Shown here: positions 39,317 to 47,998 of the stretch, piece after piece
Numbering within the stretch: position 1 is the first letter of the stretch
Layout: each line of letters opens with the position of its first letter
NCBI RefSeq assembly: GCF_017566145.1
Contig: NZ_JABFCL010000002.1
Location: 248,001 to 312,000, forward strand
Direction of reading: 5' to 3'
Source of the DNA: Bittarella massiliensis (ex Durand et al. 2017)
GTDB lineage: Bacteria > Bacillota > Clostridia > Oscillospirales > Ruminococcaceae
Length of the DNA: 64,000 nucleotides
The notes under the pieces: generated by a model
The model's database searches: none
The model's input: only the letters and a program-made list of their open reading frames with translations
Told to the model about the DNA's origin: nothing
Made by a program: the position numbers and the translations under genes

Positions 39317-42300
39317 TTAAGCGGAATCAGCTTGTTCTTGGCGCTTGCGCTCCAAAAGCTCCCGCAGCTCCCTGCGGTCTGTGGTTATAAGGTCTTTTTC
39401 CAATGGGCTGGCCTTGAACTCCACCATGATATTGTTATTATTGGTAGAGATCAGGCCGCTGCCGCGCTCAAAGTGTGTGACCTCCATCGTTTCTGCGTCA
39501 GAGAGATGGAGGGTGTCCTGGACACGCTCCGCTTCGTCATCCTCCAGATTGAGAATGATTTTAGTCTTGCTGTTGTTGATGATGCCTTTTCCGAAACGCC
39601 CTTCGTCCAGATTGAAAAAGTCGTTAAGGTCCTGGCTGGCACAGATCGCTGACCCACCGAAGCCGCGGACGGTTTTGAAAATTTCCAAAACGAAATCGCC
39701 GGCCAGCCGGGTACCCGTGGCGCCTGCGCCGGAAAGAAGCTGCCAGCACTCGTCAATAAAAATGGCTTTTTCCTCGGTGCGGTCAGCTTTGGCGCGGTCC
39801 CAAACGAAATCAAGGGCCACGAACATCCCCACAGTCAGCAAATCACCAGTAAGCGAGGAAATATCCAGTACGGTGTACTTATTATCCAGCCGCACATTGG
39901 TCTGCTTGTTAAAGGTACTGGCGGAGCCATTCACCAGACGGTTGAGGATATGGGCCATGCGAGTGGTTTCCGGGGCGGCCTTCAAAATCTCATACAAGTC
40001 GCCCAGCACCGGCATCTCCCGGTAGCAGCCCGGATTGGCCGGGTCTTCCAATGAGGCGTTGTCATGGGTGATACCTTTGGAATTGTAGGTGCGGATCAGA
40101 GCCTCATCCAACAGCTGCCGTTCCTCGTGAGACATATCGGGTATCAACAGACTGAAGAATATGTGGAGTTGCTGGATTTTGGCGGCCAGTTCGGAGAGCT
40201 GGATTCCCGGCCCGTCCAGAAGCTCACTGACCGACCGATCCACCTTGCGGATCTCCATCACATTGATGCAGTGCGGGCTGGCCGGGGAAATCTGGATAAA
40301 CTCCCCGCCTACATTGGCACAGGCACGGTGGAATTCGTGCCCTTTCAGAGGCGCAATGATGAAAACGGGAATGTTTTTCCGCCTCATTCTTAACGCCATG
40401 AGCTGCATCGTAAAGGTCTTGCCTGCGCCGCTGGTACCCAGGATCGCCATATTGGCGTTCTTGTAAATCGCAGAGTTGAAAATATCCACGATGATGAGGG
40501 AACTGTTATATTTGTTGACCCCCAGAAGGATTCCGTTGTCGTCGCACATCTCAAATGAAGTGAACGGATAGCAGCTGGCCGCGCCTCCAGTCAACAGGTT
40601 GCGCTTACCACGCTCGAACAGTCCCTTTTCCATGGAAACCAGCGGGAGGGCAGAACAAAATGCCTGCTCCTCCCGAAAATGGCAGTTGCAGACATCCATA
40701 TCCTGCGAAAGCAGGAGCTTTTTTATTTCGCTGGCCTTCCACTCCAGGTCCTCCACAGAAGGGGCAGTCACAGTAATCAACAAGTTGAGATAATAGAAAT
40801 CTTCGTTGTTCGCAAGGCCCTCCTTCAGAAAATAACCGCTCCGAATAGCGCCGTCTATATCATCGAAGTCCGTGTTCGTGTCGCTGGCATCCTTGATTTT
40901 TGACCGGTTGATGCGGAGCTGCTGGCCGACCCGCTGAATAATGCGCTCTTTGGGTTGACGCGAAAGAAACATATCGAGGTCAATACCATCACCGGCATTG
41001 ACGATCAAACTCAACCAGCCTGCGGGCACCTGGGTTTTGTAACCATCTGATGGGACGAGCAGATAAGTATAGTACAGCCCGTCTATGCAGAGATACCGTC
41101 CATGGGTGAAGTCGATGCTTTTGGGCGCGGCAAATTCAACTGCCGGGATGCGGTCAATCTCACCCTCCCGTCCCTTTTGGAGATACTGTGCCACAATTTC
41201 CTGTGCCCGTACCGACAGGGGCTTGACTGCACTTTCATTTCGGCACAACAAATTATAGAAAACATCTACGGTAAATTCGTCCTCATTTTCGTGGACAACG
41301 ACCTCGTTGCCGCATTGACGCAGGTAATTGGATGCCGTGTGGACAGCACTTTGGAGAGATTGGATTGCCTCATCTTCCTGTTCGGAGCGCCGTGTGTTGT
41401 TCCAAGGCTCATACTCAAAAATCAAAAAGAAGCGTCGTGTAACCGCCTCATGGGAGCCGACCTGTTGAACAAAGTCCAAGTAGTCCTCTTGCATCAAGCG
41501 GCACTGCTCATTGTCCTCCTGCGCCATTTCACGGCGTACTGTGTCCAGGTGGCGGTTGATGTCGGCACGCCGGGTAAGCACTTTGATCTGCAATTTAACA
41601 GGACTGATTTTTAGGTATGAGACGAAAGAGTAGATAATATTTCTCTGTTCCCGTGCGCTCCGCAGCATGAAGTTGATGGGGACCACCTCAACCACCTTGA
41701 CAAATTGGTGGTCTTTCGTGTAGATAATGCCGTTGACGATCTTCTCAATGGGCAGATAGTCTGCCACCGGATTGACGCAGGGAGGCTTTTCCTCCTTGAT
41801 ATGGGCTGGGCGTTTAGGCATCCGCTCTTTTTCAGGTCGCTTCTTTGCTTTCTTTTTCGCCTTATTGGCCTTGACAGGCCGTTCCTTCCTGGTGTTTTTC
41901 TTGGGCCGGAGTTTTTCGCGGATCTCATATCCACGGACTTCATCAAACTCAGCTGGGAAATCTGCTTCACCAGACCGCCGGCGCTTCGACGCCTTGGGCT
42001 TTCTCTCCTTTGGAGGCTTCTGTTTGAAATGCTTGCCGGCTGATTTGGAGGTCCCCGTTTTTTCGCCGGGCTGTTCACCGTCACCGCCGACAATGCGGCG
42101 ATTCCGCAGGTATTTCAGAAAAGTGACCAGAAACTGCGAGAGGCTTTCTCCTGAAATGCCAATGAGGGCAACCAATGCCACCGGGAGCGCAGTCAGGCAT
42201 AAAGCAATAATGCGGGCAGTCAATCCAAATGGAAGGAACAAAAAAACCGGCGTCCCGATGGCAAATGCCAGGATGCCGGCTTCAATCACATTCCGCGCAC

Positions 42301-42382
42301 GGAACATACCGCCAAAAAAAGTGCCTGTTTCTATGAAGTTCGGCGGTATGATATAAATATCATGGTCATTCTTGTTGCTCAT
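39317..42382 (-). CDS. virB4: PrgI-VirB4 fusion, conjugation ATPase
   Basis: 1021 residues. The first about 90 residues look like a PrgI-type membrane protein with two membrane segments (IEAGILAFAIGTPVFLFLPFG, IALCLTALPVALVALIG). A basic Lys/Arg/Pro-rich linker (about 100-200) follows, then the VirB4 ATPase: an N-terminal domain with a conserved YLPIEKIVNGIIYTKDHQFVKVVEV start, P-loop AILGTSGAGKTFTMQL at about residues 643-658, and Walker B KAIFIDECWQLL at about 870. PrgI and VirB4 are normally encoded separately in Tn916-type loci, so the fusion is distinctive. It energises substrate transfer and pilus or channel assembly. Confidence 0.93.
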   Translation of the reverse strand: MSNKNDHDIYIIPPNFIETGTFFGGMFRARNVIEAGILAFAIGTPVFLFLPFGLTARIIALCLTALPVALVALIGISGESLSQFLVTFLKYLRNRRIVGGDGEQPGEKTGTSKSAGKHFKQKPPKERKPKASKRRRSGEADFPAEFDEVRGYEIREKLRPKKNTRKERPVKANKAKKKAKKRPEKERMPKRPAHIKEEKPPCVNPVADYLPIEKIVNGIIYTKDHQFVKVVEVVPINFMLRSAREQRNIIYSFVSYLKISPVKLQIKVLTRRADINRHLDTVRREMAQEDNEQCRLMQEDYLDFVQQVGSHEAVTRRFFLIFEYEPWNNTRRSEQEDEAIQSLQSAVHTASNYLRQCGNEVVVHENEDEFTVDVFYNLLCRNESAVKPLSVRAQEIVAQYLQKGREGEIDRIPAVEFAAPKSIDFTHGRYLCIDGLYYTYLLVPSDGYKTQVPAGWLSLIVNAGDGIDLDMFLSRQPKERIIQRVGQQLRINRSKIKDASDTNTDFDDIDGAIRSGYFLKEGLANNEDFYYLNLLITVTAPSVEDLEWKASEIKKLLLSQDMDVCNCHFREEQAFCSALPLVSMEKGLFERGKRNLLTGGAASCYPFTSFEMCDDNGILLGVNKYNSSLIIVDIFNSAIYKNANMAILGTSGAGKTFTMQLMALRMRRKNIPVFIIAPLKGHEFHRACANVGGEFIQISPASPHCINVMEIRKVDRSVSELLDGPGIQLSELAAKIQQLHIFFSLLIPDMSHEERQLLDEALIRTYNSKGITHDNASLEDPANPGCYREMPVLGDLYEILKAAPETTRMAHILNRLVNGSASTFNKQTNVRLDNKYTVLDISSLTGDLLTVGMFVALDFVWDRAKADRTEEKAIFIDECWQLLSGAGATGTRLAGDFVLEIFKTVRGFGGSAICASQDLNDFFNLDEGRFGKGIINNSKTKIILNLEDDEAERVQDTLHLSDAETMEVTHFERGSGLISTNNNNIMVEFKASPLEKDLITTDRRELRELLERKRQEQADSA

Positions 42383-42418
42383 GTATTACCTCTTTTCTGA
42401 TGCCGGGGTGCGATACAG

Positions 42419-43795
42419 TCAGCCAATAATCCAGAAAGGACCGCCTGCTGCCGCACGGCGGCTTGCTTCGTTTAAGATGATGGATAAATCCCAGAGTTGT
42501 TCACTGCGCTTATAACTGGCCGGGTCTGCCACCATGATCTGACCATCCTTCACGCCGCGAAGAACGATGAAATGGCCGGATGAAGTGAAATGCCCCTCGG
42601 ACATAATTGCCACAACCAGCTTGCCGTCAGCAAGAGCGTCCAGAATCCGCTGGGGCTCGGAAGTCGTGCAGCCGGATACCGGAAGCCCCCATTCCTCTGC
42701 AGCAGCGGGAATCAATGCGTGATAAGAGCCGCTGCTTTTGCACCAATAGCCATTGTCATATGACCACTTTGCCATTTCCACCGGGTCCACCATATCGTCC
42801 GTGAGGGAGGAAACCACGATTGCCATGGCGGTGGGCCCGCACCCATAGCCGCCGATGTTATCGGTGCCATAGGGTTGACTGGCATAGCGTTCATCCAACT
42901 GATTGTAATAAACAACCGGGGTCCCGCCGTCGGTAAAAGTTACATCTCCAAGGGAGGGGATGCTGTTCCCCGTCCACTCGTCCACATTTTGCAGCAGGCC
43001 GTCGCCTAAAAAGAGACTTAGGTTAGAGGCATAATCGGACGCCAGTTCTTTCTGCTCATCCGTAAGCGCGAAAACATGGTCGGCAAGATAAGACTCACCG
43101 TTGTAGCGAATGGTATAGACCATCCAGATCTCGGTGGAGGTGGTTTTCTCCCCGGCCTCCGGATCTTCGGATGTGACCTCACGGCTCTCCCGCACACTGG
43201 TATAAGAGTATAGATGCTCTTTGTTCTCCCGCAGGACAGTGGACAGGTCATCCAGCGAAATGCTCTCAAAGTCTTCATCCCGGGCAGCGCAATACTGTGA
43301 AACGATGAGGTTGGCGTTGTAGACCAGGCCGGAAGAATAGGGGTTTTTGACCTCCATTTTGTCGGCGCCAGAAGAGGCAAAGTCCACTTCGATACGGGCC
43401 ATCACATCATCCAGCGCCTCACCCAGAATGGCGTTGATGGCAAAGGTAATGTCGTTGGCGTTTTCTACGATGGCGGTTTCGCTGTTGAGGATAGGCGTGT
43501 CAGGATCAGCTGGTGAAAAGGCATTGACCAGCCCTCCAAAAATCAGGCCGGGCAGCATCAGGAGGAAAAGGACAGGCAGCAAAAGCAGAATGGCAATGAT
43601 GGCAATGATTTTGCCGATGTGCTTTCGGCCGGCCCAGACGGCTCCAGCCACAGCCCCATAGGGGCCGCCGGCGGCAGCGCCTTTCGCTGCTCCAGAGATG
43701 GCCTTGCCAGCTTTGATAGCGCCTTTGACCGTATGTGCGGCAGAGGCCGCAGCATCTACTGTTTCGGCGGAGCTGTTTTTTTGTTCTTCAGCCAT
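42419..43795 (-). CDS. C39-like cysteine peptidase, probable VirB1-type cell-wall or maturation enzyme
   Basis: 458 residues. A Gly/Ala-rich N-terminus, one membrane segment (IIAIIAILLLLPVLFLLMLPGLIFGG) and an extracellular part. The last 140 residues form a C39/papain-like peptidase: catalytic Cys in GGYGCGPTAMA (about residue 318), His in TSSGHFIVLRG (about 407) and Asp in MVADPAS (about 422). At this position Tn916 encodes a lysozyme/NlpC wall hydrolase (CwlT). Whether this enzyme cuts peptide cross-links in the wall or a protein is not known. It is coupled to the next gene by an overlap at the stop. Confidence 0.82.
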   Translation of the reverse strand: MAEEQKNSSAETVDAAASAAHTVKGAIKAGKAISGAAKGAAAGGPYGAVAGAVWAGRKHIGKIIAIIAILLLLPVLFLLMLPGLIFGGLVNAFSPADPDTPILNSETAIVENANDITFAINAILGEALDDVMARIEVDFASSGADKMEVKNPYSSGLVYNANLIVSQYCAARDEDFESISLDDLSTVLRENKEHLYSYTSVRESREVTSEDPEAGEKTTSTEIWMVYTIRYNGESYLADHVFALTDEQKELASDYASNLSLFLGDGLLQNVDEWTGNSIPSLGDVTFTDGGTPVVYYNQLDERYASQPYGTDNIGGYGCGPTAMAIVVSSLTDDMVDPVEMAKWSYDNGYWCKSSGSYHALIPAAAEEWGLPVSGCTTSEPQRILDALADGKLVVAIMSEGHFTSSGHFIVLRGVKDGQIMVADPASYKRSEQLWDLSIILNEASRRAAAGGPFWIIG

Positions 43796-44787
43796 TAGAG
43801 TTTGTCCTTTCTTTTGGGAGTAGGCGGCAGTTTCTTCACGATGGATTCGTGATAGGCAATCGAGCCGTCCGGTGCCATATAGGGAGATTTTTCAACCGCA
43901 TCCGCAGCATACTGCTTATACCAGGCGGTACCATCTACGGAGTGAACGGTTGTGTACTGGCCTTCCGGCGCCACATACTGGTCTGCATGATACATACCAA
44001 AAGCGATGCCTTCTGGATGTTCCGGAGTGACTTCAGTGCCGGTAATGCGGCCACCGCCAATCTCCACATTCTGATAAGTGGGAATATTCTCGGCCCCGGG
44101 CTCCAATGCCGCATGACCCATGTAGGAATGCAGAGCTTCTACAGCTTTATCCCCGGTCATAGTCCCCATTTGGGTAATGCTCCCAGTAGCGACCGAGCCT
44201 ATGACATTGTTGGCAAAATTGCCTCCCTTGCTCACGGATGAAGCGTAGATATGTCCGCCGATGCCGCCTGCAGCGCCGCCGACCAGCCCACTCAATCCGG
44301 AGGGCTTGGCATCCGGGGGCGTTGTGGCCGTTTTGACCGCATTATTGGTAACATTCCTTTTAATCACGCCGGCCAAGCCACCGCTGGCAAAACCAGCGCC
44401 GAATCCAGCACCGCCTTTTCCGCCACCGTTTGCACGGACATGGGAGGAATGACTGCTGCGGCCTCCCGCAAAGTGATTGCTGGCAAAGCTCTTAAATCCG
44501 CTGAATCCCCTGGCCGCAATCATAGCCTCCGCCAGCATACTGCCGCCGGTATGGCCGACATTGACGCCCAGACTCGCCATAAAAGAATCAACCTTCTGTG
44601 ATACTTTAAGAAATCCGATTGCGCACATAAACCAGATCAGCACATTCCCCGAAACGGCTTCTTTGCCTACGGCGTCCACTTGTGCCTGGACTTCTTCCTC
44701 CGAAATAGCGAAAGCAGGCTGGCAGAACAGACAGGAGAGAGCTGCGACCATCAGCGCAAGGAACAAGATTTTCTTGAGTCTTTTCAA
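43795..44787 (-). CDS. secreted conjugation-locus protein, TTG start
   Basis: 330 residues from a TTG at 44787 behind a perfect AGGAGGGCCATT; the longer frame to 45090 is a read-through of virB6. A good signal peptide (KRLKKILFLALMVAALSCLFCQPAFA) is followed by a membrane segment near residue 50, then a long Gly/Ser/Ala-rich region (GGGKGGAGFGAGFASGGLAG) and a C-terminal domain with ITGTEVTPEHPEGIAFGMYHADQYV. It sits between virB6 and the C39 peptidase gene and may correspond to the extended C-terminal half of TrbL/VirB6-type proteins. No family is recognised with confidence. Confidence 0.72.
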   Translation of the reverse strand: MKRLKKILFLALMVAALSCLFCQPAFAISEEEVQAQVDAVGKEAVSGNVLIWFMCAIGFLKVSQKVDSFMASLGVNVGHTGGSMLAEAMIAARGFSGFKSFASNHFAGGRSSHSSHVRANGGGKGGAGFGAGFASGGLAGVIKRNVTNNAVKTATTPPDAKPSGLSGLVGGAAGGIGGHIYASSVSKGGNFANNVIGSVATGSITQMGTMTGDKAVEALHSYMGHAALEPGAENIPTYQNVEIGGGRITGTEVTPEHPEGIAFGMYHADQYVAPEGQYTTVHSVDGTAWYKQYAADAVEKSPYMAPDGSIAYHESIVKKLPPTPKRKDKL

Positions 44788-44798
44788 AATGGCCCTCC

Positions 44799-45509
44799 TT
44801 ACAAAGAGAGCGGGTTGGAGATAAACGAACCAACCATGCTCGTGAACAGGCGCAGGCACCAGGCGTTCATCAGCAGAAGAAAAATCTGACCGCCCAGCAT
44901 CCGGCACCAGGATTTCCAGATGTTTGATGTTGTCTGGCTTGCCCCCATGGAAAAGGCTACTGGAGCCGTATAGACCAGCACGCCGAGCAATACATATCGC
45001 TCTGCCGCTTCCAGCAGCAACTTCAGGTAGTTCCACGCCAGAATGATGACTAAAATCAGAGTGATAAGGGCCACAGCCCCATTGGCGCACACCCCGATGA
45101 TGACCAGCATGACAGAATTGAAATCTGCAAAACTGAGTGCCGGCAGCTCCGAATCCATAATCCAGTTATACGGTGTGCCGCCGATGGTCAGGATCATGCT
45201 GACAATCTCATTGGAGAAGAACGCTAAAAGAATAAAAATGACGGACCGGATGCTCAATTTGAGCGGGTCTTCCGCTTCAATACCGGCTCCCAGGCCAAAG
45301 TTCTTGAACAGCTGCCACACCCAGTTGAGGAGAATGATACCGATGCCCAGTGCCACAAAAACGCTGTACATCGTTTCGGCTGCGGGAAAGTAGCGCAGAA
45401 ATACCGCCATATCGCAGCCCAGTGCCCCCAAAACCGAGGTGGTTATCAAGTCAAGGCCCGCCATGACCTGCTCTGCAATCCATTCAACAATGCCGTCCAG
45501 AATACCCAT
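44799..45509 (-). CDS. VirB6/TrbL-like conjugation channel protein
   Basis: 236 residues, largely hydrophobic, with about six membrane segments (for example MYSVFVALGIGIILLNWVW, VMLVIIGVCANGAVALITLILVIILAW, YVLLGVLVYTAPVAFSMG). This fits the membrane channel component of Gram-positive T4SS. Position between the VirB2-like gene and the secreted protein fits known clostridial loci. GAAAGGAGG precedes the ATG. Confidence 0.8.
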   Translation of the reverse strand: MGILDGIVEWIAEQVMAGLDLITTSVLGALGCDMAVFLRYFPAAETMYSVFVALGIGIILLNWVWQLFKNFGLGAGIEAEDPLKLSIRSVIFILLAFFSNEIVSMILTIGGTPYNWIMDSELPALSFADFNSVMLVIIGVCANGAVALITLILVIILAWNYLKLLLEAAERYVLLGVLVYTAPVAFSMGASQTTSNIWKSWCRMLGGQIFLLLMNAWCLRLFTSMVGSFISNPLSL

Positions 45510-45549
45510 AGGTCATGCCTCCTTTCGTCGGGTATCAATGTGATGCCGA

Positions 45550-45945
45550 TCAACCTGCCCACTGACCACCCTCAAAGAAGGGGACGATATAGGACATGAT
45601 AAAGCCCAGACTGTTTAAGATGGCCCAGGTGATAACAATTCGTTTGAGCCAAGCTCTGCTTTCATCCACCGTTTTACCAGAACGGGAGAAATTCATGAGC
45701 AGCAATGCTACCGAAGCGGTCACAATGGCCGCAATCGTGGAGATAGCGAGGAGCTGCGTGTAGACATCCTGCATGATTTCTGTGGCTTTTGTCCAAACAT
45801 CGGTTGCGGCAAAGGCCGGCTGGCTGAACATCAATGAGACGGTGGGACACAGAAACGCCATATAAGCGATTCTGCCAATGGAAAAACGGCACGGAGGGCT
45901 GGTATCGCCGTTTCGCTTTTGGTGAGGAATCTTGCGTTTTTTCAA
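45550..45945 (-). CDS. VirB2/TrbC-like pilin or small channel protein, TTG start
   Basis: 131 residues from a TTG at 45945, eight bases behind GGAGG. A basic N-terminus, a signal-like segment ending SQPAFA, then two hydrophobic segments (LLAISTIAAIVTASVALLLMNF and IVITWAILNSLGFIMSYIV) separated by a short basic loop: the topology of VirB2-type proteins. First gene of the conjugation operon, behind the promoter at 46127-46195 and two leader terminators. Confidence 0.78.
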   Translation of the reverse strand: MKKRKIPHQKRNGDTSPPCRFSIGRIAYMAFLCPTVSLMFSQPAFAATDVWTKATEIMQDVYTQLLAISTIAAIVTASVALLLMNFSRSGKTVDESRAWLKRIVITWAILNSLGFIMSYIVPFFEGGQWAG

Positions 45946-45983
45946 TTTTCGGACCTCCAATCCAAATGTAATATGCGGGACTC

Positions 45984-46027
45984 AAACAAAAGAGGAGCCC
46001 GCAGCTCTTGTAATAGATGCGGGCTCC
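45984..46027 (-). terminator. second leader terminator of the conjugation operon
   Basis: GGAGCCCGC pairs with GCGGGCTCC around a loop, followed by TCTTTTGTTT on the minus strand. With the terminator at 46057-46081 it forms a tandem pair between the promoter and the first gene. Confidence 0.8.
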
Positions 46028-46056
46028 CTCCCCAATCAGTCGGTCATTAGGGCAGC

Positions 46057-46081
46057 AAAAAAGCACCTTGAAAAAGGTGCC
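46057..46081 (-). terminator. first leader terminator of the conjugation operon
   Basis: GGCACC and GGTGC close a stem around TTTTTCAA, followed by TTTTTT on the minus strand. It starts about 40 bases into the transcript from the promoter at 46127-46195. Confidence 0.8.
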
Positions 46082-46126
46082 GTTCACTGCCTGCATTCAG
46101 TTTTGGGTGCAAGTTTGAGCATATTC

Positions 46127-46195
46127 AGTTTAGCACACCAGGATTTACGGCTCAAGGGCAGGAATGCGCCAATTTCATTCCCGTATTCTGCCAAT
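46127..46195 (-). promoter_or_regulatory. conjugation operon promoter with paired upstream repeats
   Basis: On the minus strand TTGAGC (46150-46155) and TAAACT (46127-46132) are spaced by 17 bases. Nine bases upstream of the -35 begin paired repeats ATTGGCGCA (46165-46173) and ATTGGCAGA (46187-46195), 22 bases apart. The segment CCTTGAGCCGTAAATCC, or CCCTTGAGCCG around it, is identical to the pilus promoter at 30104-30172. Confidence 0.85.
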
Positions 46196-46746
46196 TATTT
46201 GCCCTTGGCCTTTTCATCTGGTTTTGGCGCTGGAAAGAACTGTTCCAGCATATCCAAACTGTCTTTGGAGGTGTACCCCCATAGTACGGAACTGAGTGCG
46301 TCAATGGCTTCCCTGCGCCTGCGGTAGTAAGTACGGAATGAGATGTCCCGGATATGCGGGCGCAGGTTCTCGATGATCTCCTCCACATTTTTGAGTTGCT
46401 GCGGGGAGATGAAGGAGTAGTAAAGCAGCCAATAATAGGCCTCGCCGTTCTTATGGCGGGTACGAAGCAATTCGACTGCCGAATCCAAAAGTTTCAGCAT
46501 CTTGTGGCTGCGCTCAATGCACTTGGCATGGTGTTCAATATCGCTCCCATTCAGATCGGCGCCGGCCAGATAGATGGAATCCAGAAATTCCTCGATGGAT
46601 GTGCCGTATTCGATCTCAAACTTGGAGCGCACATGCTGGACAGAAATTTCCAGGCTCCACACCACATCGCGGTATTTTTTCAACAGTTTCCAGGTATCAT
46701 GGTACAGCGGGTTTTCTGCGACATCTTTTTCAACAAATTTCTTCAT
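46195..46746 (-). CDS. ArpU-like putative transcription regulator
   Basis: 183 residues, mostly helical. The C-terminal 60 residues (YYWLLYYSFISPQQLKNVEEIIENLRPHIRDISFRTYYRRRREAIDALSSVLWGYTS) resemble the helix-turn-helix tail of phage ArpU/RinA-type late regulators and sigma region 4-like proteins. It lies directly upstream of the paired-repeat promoter of the conjugation operon, whose outer repeat touches its stop codon, and directly downstream of the wHTH gene. I suggest it as a candidate regulator of the paired-repeat promoters. AAGGAGGTCTTACC precedes the ATG. Confidence 0.6.
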   Translation of the reverse strand: MKKFVEKDVAENPLYHDTWKLLKKYRDVVWSLEISVQHVRSKFEIEYGTSIEEFLDSIYLAGADLNGSDIEHHAKCIERSHKMLKLLDSAVELLRTRHKNGEAYYWLLYYSFISPQQLKNVEEIIENLRPHIRDISFRTYYRRRREAIDALSSVLWGYTSKDSLDMLEQFFPAPKPDEKAKGK

Positions 46747-46762
46747 GGTAAGACCTCCTTAT

Positions 46763-47899
46763 TCAATTCTCCGCGATGGGAGAGAGTGTAAGTTCAAAAG
46801 CGGTGACCTGCCTGTTCCCGCACAGAATAGACAGGCCAAAACAGAGCGTTGACAGGTCCCGTGCGCGGGGTAGTAAATCTTCCCGGCAGTCGCCCGATAA
46901 GGGATATAACTTATAGCGGGAGAGGGGACAACCAAAGCACGAAATACCTTGTGCCATCAGGATTTGAGCCATCTTTTGGATGATAATTTCAATGTGCGAT
47001 TTTGAAACGCTATTGAGTTCGTTTGAAACGATAACCTCATGCTCTATACTTGGTGTGTTTTGGCTGGAGCCTGATTCATCGGGGAGTTCCAAACGGATGT
47101 TGAGCGTCATAGCGACCTCCTCTTTGTCCACCATGACATCTGATACTTCAAACATGGTGGATAGGTAATTTTTCAAATAGACCACGCTGCCGTGTCGGCC
47201 CGGGAAGGACATAAGGGAGATATAGTCCAGCGCGGCCAGCTTTTTGAGGACGCGGCCGACTGTCGCCCGGGACAACCCCCAGCGGACAGCCAGTTCAGTG
47301 TAGGCAACAAGAGGATTGCCGGTGCCGTTGCGGAAATAGACTACTGGCCCCAGGTCTGACCCCTGTACCTGATTATCGTTGTAGACGGCTGAAACCCAGA
47401 GGTCCAGAATAATATCCATTTCGGAGCATCGGCTTGTGCTGATGAGATCTGTGACAACGGAAACGGGCAGAAAGAAAAAGCCGGTATCCTTTTGGCAGGG
47501 AGCATTATATTCAAGCACCGTGTTATGCCGCGCCCAGTCGCAAATTTTATAGCGGATCACATTGCCGCGATCCAGTGTTTGAAAAGTGATAAAGTGTTGC
47601 TTCTGCAGTTGTTCCAGCACTGTCAACGCCTGGCATTGAAACCGGGTGCGAAACCATTGGGACACTTCCTTGAGTGTGCAGACCCATTCGCCCGGATAGA
47701 TGGTATAGCTAATACCATCAATGCGGCGGTATGAAGTGCGGAAGTTTGCGTAGCTGCAAAGCACGGTAAAATAAAAAAGACCAGAGCCTCCGCTTGTGCG
47801 AATGCTCCGGTCTGCCATCAGCCGATGGACGAATTGCCGATAAATCCGGCATCGTGGGTAATCCACGACCTGTTTGATCTGTAATTGATATTCTGGCAT
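46763..47899 (-). CDS. winged-helix DNA-binding protein, possible replication initiator
   Basis: 378 residues. Two winged-helix-like regions: IYPGEWVCTLKEVSQWFRTRFQCQALTVLEQLQKQHFITFQTL (about residues 68-110) and YTELAVRWGLSRATVGRVLKKLAALDYISLMSFPGRHGSVVYL (about 203-245), the second MarR-like. The C-terminus contains a Cys pair (CFGCP) and is unrecognised. Proteins with two winged helices beside an integrase are often replication initiators or master regulators of elements. AAGGAGTACACC precedes the ATG. Its promoter carries the paired repeats described at 48057-48127. Confidence 0.7.
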   Translation of the reverse strand: MPEYQLQIKQVVDYPRCRIYRQFVHRLMADRSIRTSGGSGLFYFTVLCSYANFRTSYRRIDGISYTIYPGEWVCTLKEVSQWFRTRFQCQALTVLEQLQKQHFITFQTLDRGNVIRYKICDWARHNTVLEYNAPCQKDTGFFFLPVSVVTDLISTSRCSEMDIILDLWVSAVYNDNQVQGSDLGPVVYFRNGTGNPLVAYTELAVRWGLSRATVGRVLKKLAALDYISLMSFPGRHGSVVYLKNYLSTMFEVSDVMVDKEEVAMTLNIRLELPDESGSSQNTPSIEHEVIVSNELNSVSKSHIEIIIQKMAQILMAQGISCFGCPLSRYKLYPLSGDCREDLLPRARDLSTLCFGLSILCGNRQVTAFELTLSPIAEN

Positions 47900-47960
47900 G
47901 GTGTACTCCTTTTTATATATAAGGCATGAAATTCCGTATCAGGGTTAAAAAATCGTTGAC

Positions 47961-47989
47961 TTGAACATCTACAAAGCTTATGCTATACT
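47961..47989 (+). promoter_or_regulatory. plus-strand promoter facing the wHTH promoter
   Basis: TTGAAC and TATACT are spaced by 17 bases on the plus strand, so transcription would start near 47996 and run toward the terminator at 48434-48472. The transcript would be antisense to the leader of the wHTH gene and would cover the two small frames and the 11-bp repeats. Confidence 0.65.
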
Positions 47990-47998
47990 TGTTTCTGT

